From Noviherbaspirillum galbum (GTDB lineage: Bacteria; Pseudomonadota; Gammaproteobacteria; Burkholderiales; Burkholderiaceae_D), in assembly GCF_010974945.1 (NCBI RefSeq), contig NZ_JAAIVB010000007.1:1-56100 (forward strand): a DNA stretch of 56,100 nucleotides. The letters are read 5' to 3'. Below the pieces are notes generated by a model that was not told the DNA's origin, searched no databases, and saw only the letters and a list, made by a program, of their open reading frames with translations. Made by a program: the position numbers and the translations under genes. This document shows positions 45,414 through 56,100 of the stretch, in pieces. Position 1 is the stretch's first letter. Each line of letters starts with the position of its first letter.

Positions 45414-46105
45414 CTAGCCGGCGTCACGCCGGTTGATCATGCGGTACAGCACTTCGGCGCGTGCCCAATCGTCCGGCGTATCGATATCTACCGCACGCCA
45501 CTCGGGGATGACCAGGCCCTTCCCTGCCTGGTGCGGCGACCGGCCGCTACGCCAGGCGTCCACCGTTCCCCAGTAGAACTGGCCTGCGTCGTAATACCCG
45601 GGTTCCAGGTCCTGGGTTCGGGTCCGCACGAACTCCGGGTAGAACGGCGCCATGCGGCCATCCGCTCCCCGCTTCAGGGCGCGCTGGATGGCGGCGGGAA
45701 AGCTGGTCACGGTAAAGGCATAGTCCGCCCCGCCCTCTTCCAGCATCTTGCAGGTGTCGCGCAAATCGTCGACCTGGATCAGCGGTACGCCGGGATAAAT
45801 GCAGCAGGCGACGCGGACGTCCCAGCCAAGCGATGCGCAGGCATCGATCGCATGGGCGATCACGGGGACCGTGCCGGCATGATCATCCGACAATTCGGCC
45901 GGTCGCTTGAAAGGCACTTCCGCACCGAGGCCGCGTGCGATGCCGGCAATCTCGTCGTCATCCGTGGTGACCACGACGTGTTCGAACAGCCCGCATTCAA
46001 AGGCAGCGCCGATGGCATAGGCAATCATCGGCTTGCCAGCGAACTCTTTGATGTTCTTGCGCGGAATGCGCTTGCTGCCGCCCCGGGCCGGTATGACTGC
46101 GATCC

Positions 46106-46109
<4 letters not shown>
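45414..46109 (-). CDS. pseF: Pseudaminic acid cytidylyltransferase
   Basis: A 231-residue enzyme making CMP-pseudaminic acid from CTP and pseudaminic acid, the last step before transfer. The CTP site is the N-terminal IPARGGSKRIPRKNIKEFAG. Further motifs include VVVTTDDDEIAGIARGLGAE and RPAELSDDHAGT. The later YAFTVTSFPAAIQRALKR and DLEPGYYDAGQFYWGT match PseF more than NeuA. It overlaps pseC by four bases. Confidence 0.93.
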
Positions 46110-48321
<2,212 letters not shown>

Positions 48322-48390
48322 TTATTCATTATTCCCCCGCCTGCCGCAAAAGAAGCCCGGAACAGATTGGAAAACCTGCTCTTGTTCGCG

Positions 48391-49761
48391 TTACGGCTCG
48401 CGGATCGCCTCGTCGAGGCCTTTTGTCAGCGGCCACATGAGGTAGGACATGACGGTGCGCCTGCCAACCACGATTTCCGCCGCCAGCGACATACCGGGCA
48501 GCAGGCGTGATTTGTTGCTCATGTTCTTCAACTGGTCGGCCTTGAAATCGATCTGGCCGAGATAGAAGGAATCTGTTCCGGCAGCGGCGGGCGTGTCGCG
48601 CTTGAACGCGTCTTCGCTGATGTTTCGCACCGCACCTTCCGCCGTGCCATGACGCTGGAATGGAAAGGCATCGAACTTGAGATGCACCCGGTCGCGCGCC
48701 TTGACGTAGCCGACATCGAGGGAATCGATCTGCACTTCCGCTTCCAGCGGACCGCCCAGCGGCACCAGCGTGAAGAGTTGTTCGGCCTCCTTTACCACCG
48801 AGCCTTGCGAGAGCTTTGCGATATTCAGCACGACCGCATCCTGCGGCGCAGTCAGCGTAACCAGCTTGTTGCGCTTGTCGGCCTTGGTCAGCTGTTCGTT
48901 GATGCTGTCGCGTTCGCGCGAGATGGCCAGAAGGTCTTCCATCATCTTTTGCCGCCAGCCTTTGCTGAAGGCGGAGCGGTCTGCTTCGGCGGCGCCGAGC
49001 TCACGCTTGATTTCCTGTTCGCGGTAGCGTGCCGTCTGCAGGTCGCGCTCCACCTCCAGGCGCTTTTCCTGAGCCGCCAGGTAATTTGCGCGCGCGCCGA
49101 AGTTCTGTTGCAGCAAGCGCTCTTGCATGGCTTCTATTTCCCGCAGCGACTTGACGCGGGCGTCGAGCACGGTCTGGTCATGGCGATTGGTTTCCAGAGA
49201 GGCATGGAGCCGGGCGATGTTTTCGTTGAGCTTGAACTGCTGTGCACGAAGATTGGCCTGGCGCTCCTCGGAGAGCATGGCCTGCAGCTTGCCGTCGGCA
49301 TTAACCGAACCGGCCGCCGCGCTGCCGCCGGTCAATTCGGTTTCAATGGTCTTGATCTGCGTATCCAGGCTGGAAAGGCGGCTGCGCAACTGCGCTTCGT
49401 CGGCATTGGCGAAGGTTGCATCCAGCGTGGCAAGACGGTCTCCTTTCTTGACCACCTGGCCGACGCGCACGTCGATGCTTTGGATGATGGAGGTTTCCAG
49501 CGGCTGCACGACCACGTTCGGCAGGTGGGTGATCAGCTTCCCGCGCGCCACCACGATTTGTTCGATCTCGGCCAGGCATGCCCAGATCACGAAGCTCACC
49601 AGCACGGCCAGCATGATGTGCAGGGTATAGCGTAGATAAGGAGGCAGCGGCCGCCGCTCCAGCTCGTCGGCATCCGGCAGGAATTCCGTGACCGTCGCTT
49701 CCGCCCGCTCCTTCTTCCGCCGGCGTGCGAGCTCTACAAATGGCTTGTCTGCTGGTTCCAT
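48391..49761 (-). CDS. Type I secretion membrane fusion protein (HlyD family)
   Basis: A 456-residue periplasmic adaptor. A cytoplasmic N-terminus of about 45 residues precedes a single membrane helix (TLHIMLAVLVSFVIWACLAE). A lipoyl half-motif (VVVQPLETSIIQSIDVRVGQ) is followed by a long coiled coil (about 115-300) that would span the periplasm. The second lipoyl half and beta barrel come next (VTLTAPQDAVVLNIAKLSQG, VRHLKFDAFPF-like segment). The C-terminus ends in VGRRTVMSYLMWPLTKGLDE, the HlyD C-terminal signature. It overlaps the ABC exporter gene by 28 bases. With a TolC-type channel not in this window it should form the exporter for the octad-repeat proteins. Confidence 0.94.
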   Translation of the reverse strand: MEPADKPFVELARRRKKERAEATVTEFLPDADELERRPLPPYLRYTLHIMLAVLVSFVIWACLAEIEQIVVARGKLITHLPNVVVQPLETSIIQSIDVRVGQVVKKGDRLATLDATFANADEAQLRSRLSSLDTQIKTIETELTGGSAAAGSVNADGKLQAMLSEERQANLRAQQFKLNENIARLHASLETNRHDQTVLDARVKSLREIEAMQERLLQQNFGARANYLAAQEKRLEVERDLQTARYREQEIKRELGAAEADRSAFSKGWRQKMMEDLLAISRERDSINEQLTKADKRNKLVTLTAPQDAVVLNIAKLSQGSVVKEAEQLFTLVPLGGPLEAEVQIDSLDVGYVKARDRVHLKFDAFPFQRHGTAEGAVRNISEDAFKRDTPAAAGTDSFYLGQIDFKADQLKNMSNKSRLLPGMSLAAEIVVGRRTVMSYLMWPLTKGLDEAIREP

Positions 49762-51911
49762 AGCTGTTGGTAGGTAGAGCAGCGCGCAAGCAATTCCTCA
49801 TGGCGGCCTGCGTCCATCAGGCTGCCGCGCTGCATGACGAGGATGGCATCGGCATTCACCAGCGTCGACAGGCGATGCGAAATCATGACGACGGTGCGGC
49901 CGACGGCGATACGGGAAAGATTGCGGATGAAAATGGCCTCGCTTTCCGGGTCGAGCGCGCTGGCGGCTTCGTCCAGGATGAGAATGCGCGGCTGGGCCAG
50001 CAGCGAGCGGGCAATGGACAAGCGCTGTTTCTGTCCGCCGCTCAGGTTGGAAGCGTTCTCTTCGAGCAGCGTGTCATAGCCATGCGGGAGCCGCTCGATG
50101 AATTCATCCGCGCCGGCGGCCTGCGCCGATGCCACGATTTCCTCGAACGACGCATCAGGCTTGGTGGCGGCGATGTTTTCACGCACCGTGCCGCGGAACA
50201 GGAAATTTTCCTGCAACACCACGCCGACCTGCCGGCGCAGGTGCGACAGGTCAATCTCTCGCGCATCGATGCCGTCGAAGCGGATCAAGCCTTCCTGGGC
50301 GTTGTAAAGTCCCTGGATCAGCTTGGTGACGGTTGTCTTGCCCGACCCGCTGCGTCCCACGATGCCCACGACCGAGCCGGACGGAATCGTGAACCTGGCC
50401 CTGTCGAGGGCGGTGTGAGCCGCGCCGGGATAACGGAAGGTCACGTCCTCGAAACGTATTTCTCCCTTGAGCTGCGGACGCAGACCGCCGGTGGTGCCGC
50501 GCCCTTCCGACGGCCGATTCATCACTTCGCCGAGCATGCGTACCGACAGCGCGGTTTCCTGGTATTCGTTCACGAGTCCGACGATGGCGATCAGGGGCTG
50601 CACCACGCGGCCGGACAGCATCTGGAACGCGATCAGCGCGCCGACCGACAAAGTTTGGTTGAAGACATCCTGTGCGCCGATGATGATGATGACGACCGGC
50701 AGCAGCTTGCCGAGAAAATCGGTGATCGCATTGCCGGTGATGGAAATCTGTCCGACCCGGAAGTGCATGTTGATGGCGTCCGCCGAACGCTGGTCCCAGT
50801 TCTTGCGCTGGGTCGGCTCGATGGCAAGCGCCTTGACGGTGCGCATGCCATGGATGGTTTCCACCAGCAGCGCCTGGCGTTTGCCCTCGGCCGTGTAGAG
50901 CTGGTTCAGCCGCCCCTGGAAAGTCGGCACCAGCGCGGCCACGATGCCGCCGATCAGCACGGTGAAGAACAACACCAGCATCGCCAGCTTGACCGAATAG
51001 GTGAACAGGATGGGCAGGAAGATGACGAGCGCCGTGCAGTCGAGCGCAGTAAAGAAGAGCCTGCCGGTGAGGAAGCCGCGGATGCGTTCGAGCTGCTGCA
51101 TGTGACGCACCACGACGCCGGCCGACGTCGTCTCGAAGTAATCGATGGGAAGCGAAAGCAGATGCGCGAAGGTGCGCCGGGTAAGCCGGATGTCGATGCG
51201 GTTGGTGGCGGAGAGCGTCAGCATCTGCCGCAGGTATCCGAAGGTGGCATCGAACACCAGGGCCATGATTATCCCGATTCCCAGCACCCAGAGCGTGGAG
51301 GAGCTCTGATGCACGAGCACCTTGTCGATGACGAGCTGGAAGAACATCGGCGACGCCAGCGCCAGCAAGTTGACTGCTACCGCGGCGAGCGCGATGTCGC
51401 GAAAGGCGGATTTCTGCTTGAGGATTTCGGGAATGAACCACCGCAGTCCAAATGGCTGGCTGGCATCGGACATGGCGTGCTGGCGCTTGAGGAAGACCAG
51501 CTTGCCGCTCCACCCCAGGCAGAATTCGGCTTCTTCCATCAAAGTGACAGTGGCCTGGCTCTTGATCGGATCGAGGATCGCCACCTTGCCGCCTGACGGC
51601 TTGCTTGCTTCCTTGGCATTGGCGTCGCCATCCGTTTTCGCGCCGACGACGATCACGCAATGACCGTCGTTCATGCGCGCCAGCAGGGGAAACACGCCGC
51701 TCTGTGCGAGCAGCCCCTTCCATGTCAGGGAACGCGCCTGCGCCTTGAGTCCCAGCTCCGTTGCCATCCTGAGCAACTGGCCCTCGGTCGGCTCCTCGGC
51801 GCCAAGCGCATTCTGCTCTATCAGGCGCTCGGGGTTAACCTGAACCCCGTGATGCCGCGCAATGGCGGTCAGGCACTGAATTGCGGTGTGAGGAAATTGA
51901 TCACGCTTCAT
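49734..51911 (-). CDS. Type I secretion ABC exporter with C39-like domain (HlyB family)
   Basis: About 725 residues from the ATG at 51911 (an in-frame ATG at 51989 adds 26 residues that look non-coding; neither has a strong ribosome site). The N-terminal ~125 residues are a peptidase C39-like domain in which, aligned by eye, the catalytic Cys is replaced by Thr9 (HTAIQCLTAIARHHGV) while GHCVIVVG and ILDP remain. It should therefore bind substrate without cleaving a GG leader, as in HlyB. Six membrane helices span about 160-440. The ATPase shows GIVGRSGSGKTT (Walker A, about 516), LSGGQKQRLSIARSL (signature, 622) and ILILDEAAS (Walker B). It is next to giant protein 3, its most likely substrate. 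Confidence 0.93.
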   Translation of the reverse strand: MKRDQFPHTAIQCLTAIARHHGVQVNPERLIEQNALGAEEPTEGQLLRMATELGLKAQARSLTWKGLLAQSGVFPLLARMNDGHCVIVVGAKTDGDANAKEASKPSGGKVAILDPIKSQATVTLMEEAEFCLGWSGKLVFLKRQHAMSDASQPFGLRWFIPEILKQKSAFRDIALAAVAVNLLALASPMFFQLVIDKVLVHQSSSTLWVLGIGIIMALVFDATFGYLRQMLTLSATNRIDIRLTRRTFAHLLSLPIDYFETTSAGVVVRHMQQLERIRGFLTGRLFFTALDCTALVIFLPILFTYSVKLAMLVLFFTVLIGGIVAALVPTFQGRLNQLYTAEGKRQALLVETIHGMRTVKALAIEPTQRKNWDQRSADAINMHFRVGQISITGNAITDFLGKLLPVVIIIIGAQDVFNQTLSVGALIAFQMLSGRVVQPLIAIVGLVNEYQETALSVRMLGEVMNRPSEGRGTTGGLRPQLKGEIRFEDVTFRYPGAAHTALDRARFTIPSGSVVGIVGRSGSGKTTVTKLIQGLYNAQEGLIRFDGIDAREIDLSHLRRQVGVVLQENFLFRGTVRENIAATKPDASFEEIVASAQAAGADEFIERLPHGYDTLLEENASNLSGGQKQRLSIARSLLAQPRILILDEAASALDPESEAIFIRNLSRIAVGRTVVMISHRLSTLVNADAILVMQRGSLMDAGRHEELLARCSTYQQLWNQQTSHL

Positions 51912-52146
51912 CTTCGGATTCTGCTCTTGCGGCGCGGCCCCCTTCAGCCTTGTTCGCCTGTTTTCACTTTCTCTGACACCGGGTTCCATGAGGCGGGAAC
52001 GCCTTGCAGCTCATCCTTGCCGGCTACTCATGGCTTCTTGCAAATAAATTTTCCGATAGTCGAAGTGTAAGTCGCATTTCTGCAAGGCAACCCGCAAACA
52101 GACCGATAAATCCGTCGTTGTTTTACTGATCTTCCCGGTACGCCGC

Positions 52147-52186
52147 AAAAATCAAGGGCGACAAGACTTTCCAGCCTTGCCGCCCT
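52147..52186 (-). terminator. Rho-independent terminator of giant gene 3
   Basis: On the minus strand an 11-bp stem with one G-U pair (52186-52176 with 52165-52155, core AGGGCGGCAAG) is followed by TTGATTTTT ending at 52147. It lies 35 bases after the giant gene's stop, so most transcripts should end before the exporter gene. Confidence 0.8.
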
Positions 52187-52220
52187 CTCGTGCGTGCCTG
52201 ACCCTACTGGCTAGGCAGGC

Positions 52221-55200
52221 TTATTTCCCGCCAACCGTCAGGAACCCCGCCGGCTGCTGTTGCAGGGACTTGCTAAGCGATTCCGCCGCCGACGCAATAT
52301 CCGTCGGTGCACCCAGGGCCTTGCCGTTCGCGTCGAACTGCTTCAACACATCGACCATGCCGTTCACGTTCGCGGCGACCTGGCTGCCGTTCAGATCAGG
52401 CGCTTCCAGCTTCGGCGTGCTGACCGTTGCCTCGCTGGCGCTGTCGAAGCCGTTCATCGCCTGCACCAGGCTGCCCACGTTGCTGCCTAGGCTGCCGGAC
52501 GACGACTTGTCAGCCACGAACCAGACGTCGGCCGTGTCATGCGTGCTGCCGTCCGTCGTCGTGAAGCTCGACGTCAGGCCGATCAGGTTGCCGTTGTCCT
52601 TGGCGCTCGACTTGGTTGCCGTCGTGCTGATGCTTGCGATCTTCAGTTCATCGAGCGTCTTCAACTCGCTCGCCTGGCTGACGCCGTCACCATTGCCGTC
52701 CACCCAGACACGCAGGTCCTTGAAGGCCGCATCCGAGCTGTCGATCACGCCATCGCCGTTGGTATCCAGTTCGCGCAGCGCGGCATAGCCGTCCTTCGCA
52801 CTGGAACCGTCCGCCAGCTTGGTCGAGGTACCGAACAACTCCGAACCGTCGTCGATGCTGCCGTTGTGGTTACGGTCGAGTACCAGCAGGCCGTCATCCT
52901 TGGCAACCCAGCCCGTGTCGACCTTGTTGCCGGTCGCGAACACGTCAAACTGGACGCCCTCGGTGATGCCCAGCGTTTTCACGCCATCGCCGTTCAGGTC
53001 GAGCACGATCGGGCTGGCAAGGTGCAGCTGCGGCACCTGGTCAGTCGTCAAGGCCGCGATCTGCGAGCTGGTCAGCGCGAACACCTGGGTTGTCGTCAGG
53101 GCCGCCACGGCATCCGTCGTCAGCGCACGAACCTGGTCGGTCGTCAGCGCGACGATCTGGCTCGTCCTCAGTGCCTTCAGATCGGCCGTTTCCATCGCGG
53201 CGAACTGGGCGCTGGTCAAGGCGGTGACCTGCGAAGTCGTCAGCGCCTGGATCTGCGTGCTTGCCAGATTGACGATCGTGTCCGTCGTCAATGCCTGGAT
53301 CTGCGTCGTCGTCAGAGCAGCAAGCTGGCTGGTCTTGAGCGACTGCAGGTCCACCGTCTCCATCGCGGCGAATTGCGACGATGTCAGGGCTTGCATCTGC
53401 GCCGTGGTCAGCGACTGGATCTGCGTGCTCGACAAGGCGACCACATTGTCCGTCGTCAGCGCTGCGACTTGAGCCGTGGTCAGCGATGCGATCTGCGTGC
53501 TCTTCAGGGCTTGCAGGTCCACCGATTCCATCGCGGCGAACTGCGAGCTCGTCAGGGCTTGCAACTGGTTCGACACCAGCGCCTGCACCTGCACCGTGCC
53601 CAGCGCGACGATCTGGTCGGTCGTCATGCCCTGCACTTGCGCGGTGGTCAGCGCGGCAATCTGAGCGCTCTTCAGCTGGCCGATCTGGTCGGTCGTCAGA
53701 CCGGTGGCGATCTGCGCGGTCGTCAGCGCGGCGATCTGACTGGTCTTGAGCGACTGCAGGTCGTTCGAGTTGATGGCCGAGATCTGGTTGGAGATCAGTG
53801 CCTGCATCTGGCCGGTGGTCAGACCCTGCACCTGTGTGGTTGCCAGCGCGGCGATCGTGTCAGTGGTCAACGCTTGGATCTGCGTCGTCGTCAGAGCGGC
53901 GATCTGGCTGGTCTTGAGCGACTGCAGGTCGACCGTCTCCATGTTGGCGATCTGCGCTGAGGTCAGGGCTTGCATCTGTGCCGTCGTCAGTGCCTGGATC
54001 TGCGTGCTCGACAAGGCGACCACATTGTCCGTCGTCAGCGCTGCGACTTGAGCCGTGGTCAGCGATGCGATCTGCGTGCTCTTCAGGGCTTGCAGGTCCA
54101 CCGATTCCATCGCGGCGAACTGCGAGCTCGTCAGGGCTTGCAGCTGGTTCGAGACCAGTGCCTGCACTTGCGTCGTTCCCAGCGCGACGATCTGGTCGGT
54201 CGTCATGCCCTGCACTTGCGCGGTGGTCAGCGCGGCAATCTGAGCGCTCTTCAGCTGGCCGATCTGGTCGGTCGTCAGACCGGTGGCGATCTGCGCGGTC
54301 GTCAGTGCAGCGATCTGGCTGGTCTTGAGCGACTGCAGGTCGTTCGAGTTGATGGCCGAGATCTGGTTCGAGATCAGTGCCTGCATCTGGCCGGTGGTCA
54401 GACCTTGTACCTGGGCGGTTGCCAAAGCGGCAATCGTATCGGTCGTCAGTTTCTGCACCTGGTCGGTCGTCAAGGCAGCGATCTGGCTGGTCTTCAGTGC
54501 TTGCAGATCGACCGTCTCCATGTTGGCGATCTGGGCCGAGGTCAAGGCTTGCATCTGGGCCGTCGTCAGCGACTGGACCTGCGTGCTCGACAGGGCGACG
54601 ATGTTGTCGGTGGTCAGCGATGCGACTTGAGCCGTGGTGAGCGCTGCGATCTGCGTGCTCTTCAGAGCTTGCAGGTCCACTGATTCCATCGCGGCGAACT
54701 GCGAGCTCGTCAGGGCTTGCAGCTGGTTCGAGACCAGCGCCTGCACTTGCGTCGTTCCCAGCGCGACGATCTGGTCGGTCGTCATGCCTTGCACTTGCGC
54801 GGTAGTCAGCGCGGCAATCTGAGCGCTCTTGAGCTGGCCGATCTGGTCGGTCGTCAAGCCGGTAGCAACCTGTGCGGTCGTCAGCGCGGCGATCTGGCTG
54901 GTCTTGAGCGATTGCAGGTCGTTCGAGTTGATGGCCGAGATCTGGTTCGAGATCAGTGCCTGCATCTGGCCGGTGGTCAGACCCTGCACCTGGGCGGTTG
55001 CCAAAGCGGCGATCGTGTCGGTCGTCAGCTTTTGTACCTGGTCGGTCGTCAGGGCAGCGATCTGGCTGGTCTTGAGCGACTGCAGGTCGACTGTTTCCAT
55101 GTTGGCGATCTGCGCCGAGGTCAGGGCTTGCATCTGGGCCGTCGTCAGTGCCTGGATCTGCGTGCTCGACAAGGCGACCACATTGTCCGTCGTCAGCGAT

Positions 55201-56100
55201 GCGACTTGAGCCGTGGTCAGCGATGCGATCTGCGTGCTCTTCAGGGCTTGCAGATCCACCGATTCCATCGCGGCAAACTGCGAGCTCGTCAGGGCTTGCA
55301 ACTGGTTCGAGACCAGCGCCTGCACTTGCGTCGTTCCCAGCGCGACGATCTGGTCGGTCGTCATGCCTTGCACTTGCGCAGTGGTCAGCGCGGCAATCTG
55401 AGCGCTCTTGAGCTGGCCGATCTGGTCGGTCGTCAGACCGGTAGCAACCTGCGCGGTCGTCAGAGCAGCAATCTGGCTGGTCTTGAGCGACTGCAAGGTG
55501 GTGGAGTTAATGGCCGAGATCTGGTTCGAGATCAGTGCCTGCATCTGACCGGTGGTCAGACCCTGCACTTGCGTCGTTGCCAGAGCGGCAATCGTGTCGG
55601 TCGTCAGCTTCTGTACCTGGTCCGTCGTGAGCGCGGCGATCTGGCTGGTCTTCAAGGCTTGCAGATCGACCGTTTCCATGTTGGCGATCTGGGCCGAGGT
55701 CAGCGCCTGCATCTGTGCTGTCGTCAGTGCCTGGATCTGCGTGCTGGACAAGGCGACCACATTGTCGGTTGTCAGCGATGCGACTTGCGCGGTCGTCAGC
55801 GATGCGATCTGCGTGCTCTTCAGAGCTTGCAGGTCCACCGATTCCATCGCAGCGAACTGCGAGCTCGTCAGGGCTTGCAGCTGGTTCGAGACCAGTGCCT
55901 GCACTTGCGTCGTGCCCAGCGCGACGATCTGGTCGGTCGTCATGCCCTGCACTTGCGCGGTGGTCAGCGCAGCAATCTGGGCGCTCTTGAGCTGGCCAAT
56001 CTGGTCAGTCGTCAAGCCGGTAGCAACCTGCGCGGTCGTCAGCGCGGCGATCTGGCTGGTCTTGAGCGACTGCAGGTCGTTCGAGTTGATGGCCGAGATC
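52221..56100 (-). CDS. Giant octapeptide-repeat protein 3, putative type I secretion substrate (5' end outside window)
   Basis: The last 1292 residues of a larger protein; the frame is open through the right edge. About 1028 residues in the window are octads (about 128 units), organised as near-identical 193-residue modules (24 units, one of them a nonamer). Then come the calcium-loop motifs LDLNGDGVKTLGI, LDRNHNGSIDDGSELFG, LDTNGDGVIDSSDAAF and VDGNGDGVSQASEL, as in proteins 1 and 2. The C-terminus is LQQQPAGFLTVGGK. It lies directly upstream of the HlyB/HlyD-type genes on the same strand, with a strong terminator between. Total length unknown. Function unknown; surface display or release by type I secretion is inferred. 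Confidence 0.87.
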   Translation of the reverse strand, partial: ISAINSNDLQSLKTSQIAALTTAQVATGLTTDQIGQLKSAQIAALTTAQVQGMTTDQIVALGTTQVQALVSNQLQALTSSQFAAMESVDLQALKSTQIASLTTAQVASLTTDNVVALSSTQIQALTTAQMQALTSAQIANMETVDLQALKTSQIAALTTDQVQKLTTDTIAALATTQVQGLTTGQMQALISNQISAINSTTLQSLKTSQIAALTTAQVATGLTTDQIGQLKSAQIAALTTAQVQGMTTDQIVALGTTQVQALVSNQLQALTSSQFAAMESVDLQALKSTQIASLTTAQVASLTTDNVVALSSTQIQALTTAQMQALTSAQIANMETVDLQSLKTSQIAALTTDQVQKLTTDTIAALATAQVQGLTTGQMQALISNQISAINSNDLQSLKTSQIAALTTAQVATGLTTDQIGQLKSAQIAALTTAQVQGMTTDQIVALGTTQVQALVSNQLQALTSSQFAAMESVDLQALKSTQIAALTTAQVASLTTDNIVALSSTQVQSLTTAQMQALTSAQIANMETVDLQALKTSQIAALTTDQVQKLTTDTIAALATAQVQGLTTGQMQALISNQISAINSNDLQSLKTSQIAALTTAQIATGLTTDQIGQLKSAQIAALTTAQVQGMTTDQIVALGTTQVQALVSNQLQALTSSQFAAMESVDLQALKSTQIASLTTAQVAALTTDNVVALSSTQIQALTTAQMQALTSAQIANMETVDLQSLKTSQIAALTTTQIQALTTDTIAALATTQVQGLTTGQMQALISNQISAINSNDLQSLKTSQIAALTTAQIATGLTTDQIGQLKSAQIAALTTAQVQGMTTDQIVALGTVQVQALVSNQLQALTSSQFAAMESVDLQALKSTQIASLTTAQVAALTTDNVVALSSTQIQSLTTAQMQALTSSQFAAMETVDLQSLKTSQLAALTTTQIQALTTDTIVNLASTQIQALTTSQVTALTSAQFAAMETADLKALRTSQIVALTTDQVRALTTDAVAALTTTQVFALTSSQIAALTTDQVPQLHLASPIVLDLNGDGVKTLGITEGVQFDVFATGNKVDTGWVAKDDGLLVLDRNHNGSIDDGSELFGTSTKLADGSSAKDGYAALRELDTNGDGVIDSSDAAFKDLRVWVDGNGDGVSQASELKTLDELKIASISTTATKSSAKDNGNLIGLTSSFTTTDGSTHDTADVWFVADKSSSGSLGSNVGSLVQAMNGFDSASEATVSTPKLEAPDLNGSQVAANVNGMVDVLKQFDANGKALGAPTDIASAAESLSKSLQQQPAGFLTVGGK
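53150..56100 (-). repeat. Tandem 579-bp (193-residue) macro-repeats
   Basis: The same short sequence (GCGGTGGTCAG and close variants) recurs at 53641, 54220, 54799, 55378 and 55957, spaced exactly 579 bases. Each macro-repeat encodes 23 octads and one nonamer (LTTAQVATG or LTTAQIATG). Neighbouring copies differ at only a few codons, while the copy nearest the C-terminal domain is more diverged. The array continues past the window edge, so copy number cannot be given and assembly collapse is possible. Confidence 0.9.

Noticed and set aside
53150-56100. CRISPR array suggested by regularly spaced similar DNA blocks
   Set aside because: The repeats are contiguous, coding and in frame, with no unique spacers and no cas genes.

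Overview
The window is a GC-rich stretch of a betaproteobacterial chromosome, most likely from the Oxalobacteraceae (Herbaspirillum, Noviherbaspirillum or Massilia relatives). I infer this from gene content and codon style, because no taxonomic marker gene is present. The dominant theme is the cell envelope. There is an exopolysaccharide export and kinase pair, a pseudaminic-acid locus, protein and sugar glycosylation genes, a type I secretion pair, and three giant repeat proteins.

Layout. Positions 1-4040 hold the start of a phosphohexomutase, a Wzc-type tyrosine autokinase and a Wza-type export lipoprotein, all on the minus strand. Positions 4676-13505 are ordinary chromosomal genes: an FtsX/YbbP-like permease, DUF4126, a small membrane protein, adenine/adenosine deaminase, a DksA-type zinc finger protein, an SDR oxidoreductase, a small winged-helix-like protein, an HPP-CBS membrane protein and two small unknowns. 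Positions 13539-14340 hold a hairpin, paired palindromic repeats, a miniature prepilin-like ORF and tRNA-Arg(ACG). Positions 14564-20936 form a signalling block: a secreted cupredoxin, a sensor-HAMP-GGDEF-EAL protein, a sensorless histidine kinase, a LuxR-type response regulator and a diguanylate cyclase.

Positions 20963-32950 encode two giant proteins of 1990 and 1952 residues, built almost wholly from an eight-residue repeat (consensus LTTxQIAA) and closed by a DxDxDG calcium-loop module. A third paralogue (52221 to the right edge) is cut by the window end and is made of nearly identical 579-bp macro-repeats. Between them, 33310-38572 (plus strand) encodes an OGT/SPINDLY-type glycosyltransferase fused to a TylF-type methyltransferase, a GT-B-like unknown and a PhyH-type dioxygenase. 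Positions 38621-48258 (minus strand) hold a methyltransferase, another GT-B-like unknown, a DegT aminotransferase, a Gfo/Idh/MocA oxidoreductase and pseI, pseG-pseH (fused), pseF, pseC and pseB. Positions 48391-51911 encode a HlyD-type adaptor and a HlyB-type ABC exporter.

Working model (inference): the octad proteins have no N-terminal signal peptide, carry calcium loops near the C-terminus and lie beside a type I exporter, so they are probably exported by it. Their hundreds of Thr/Ser residues, and the divergent cytoplasmic OGT-like enzyme, suggest they are O-glycosylated before export. Pseudaminic acid and methylated sugars may contribute to that decoration or to another surface glycan. 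The outer-membrane TolC-type partner is not in the window.
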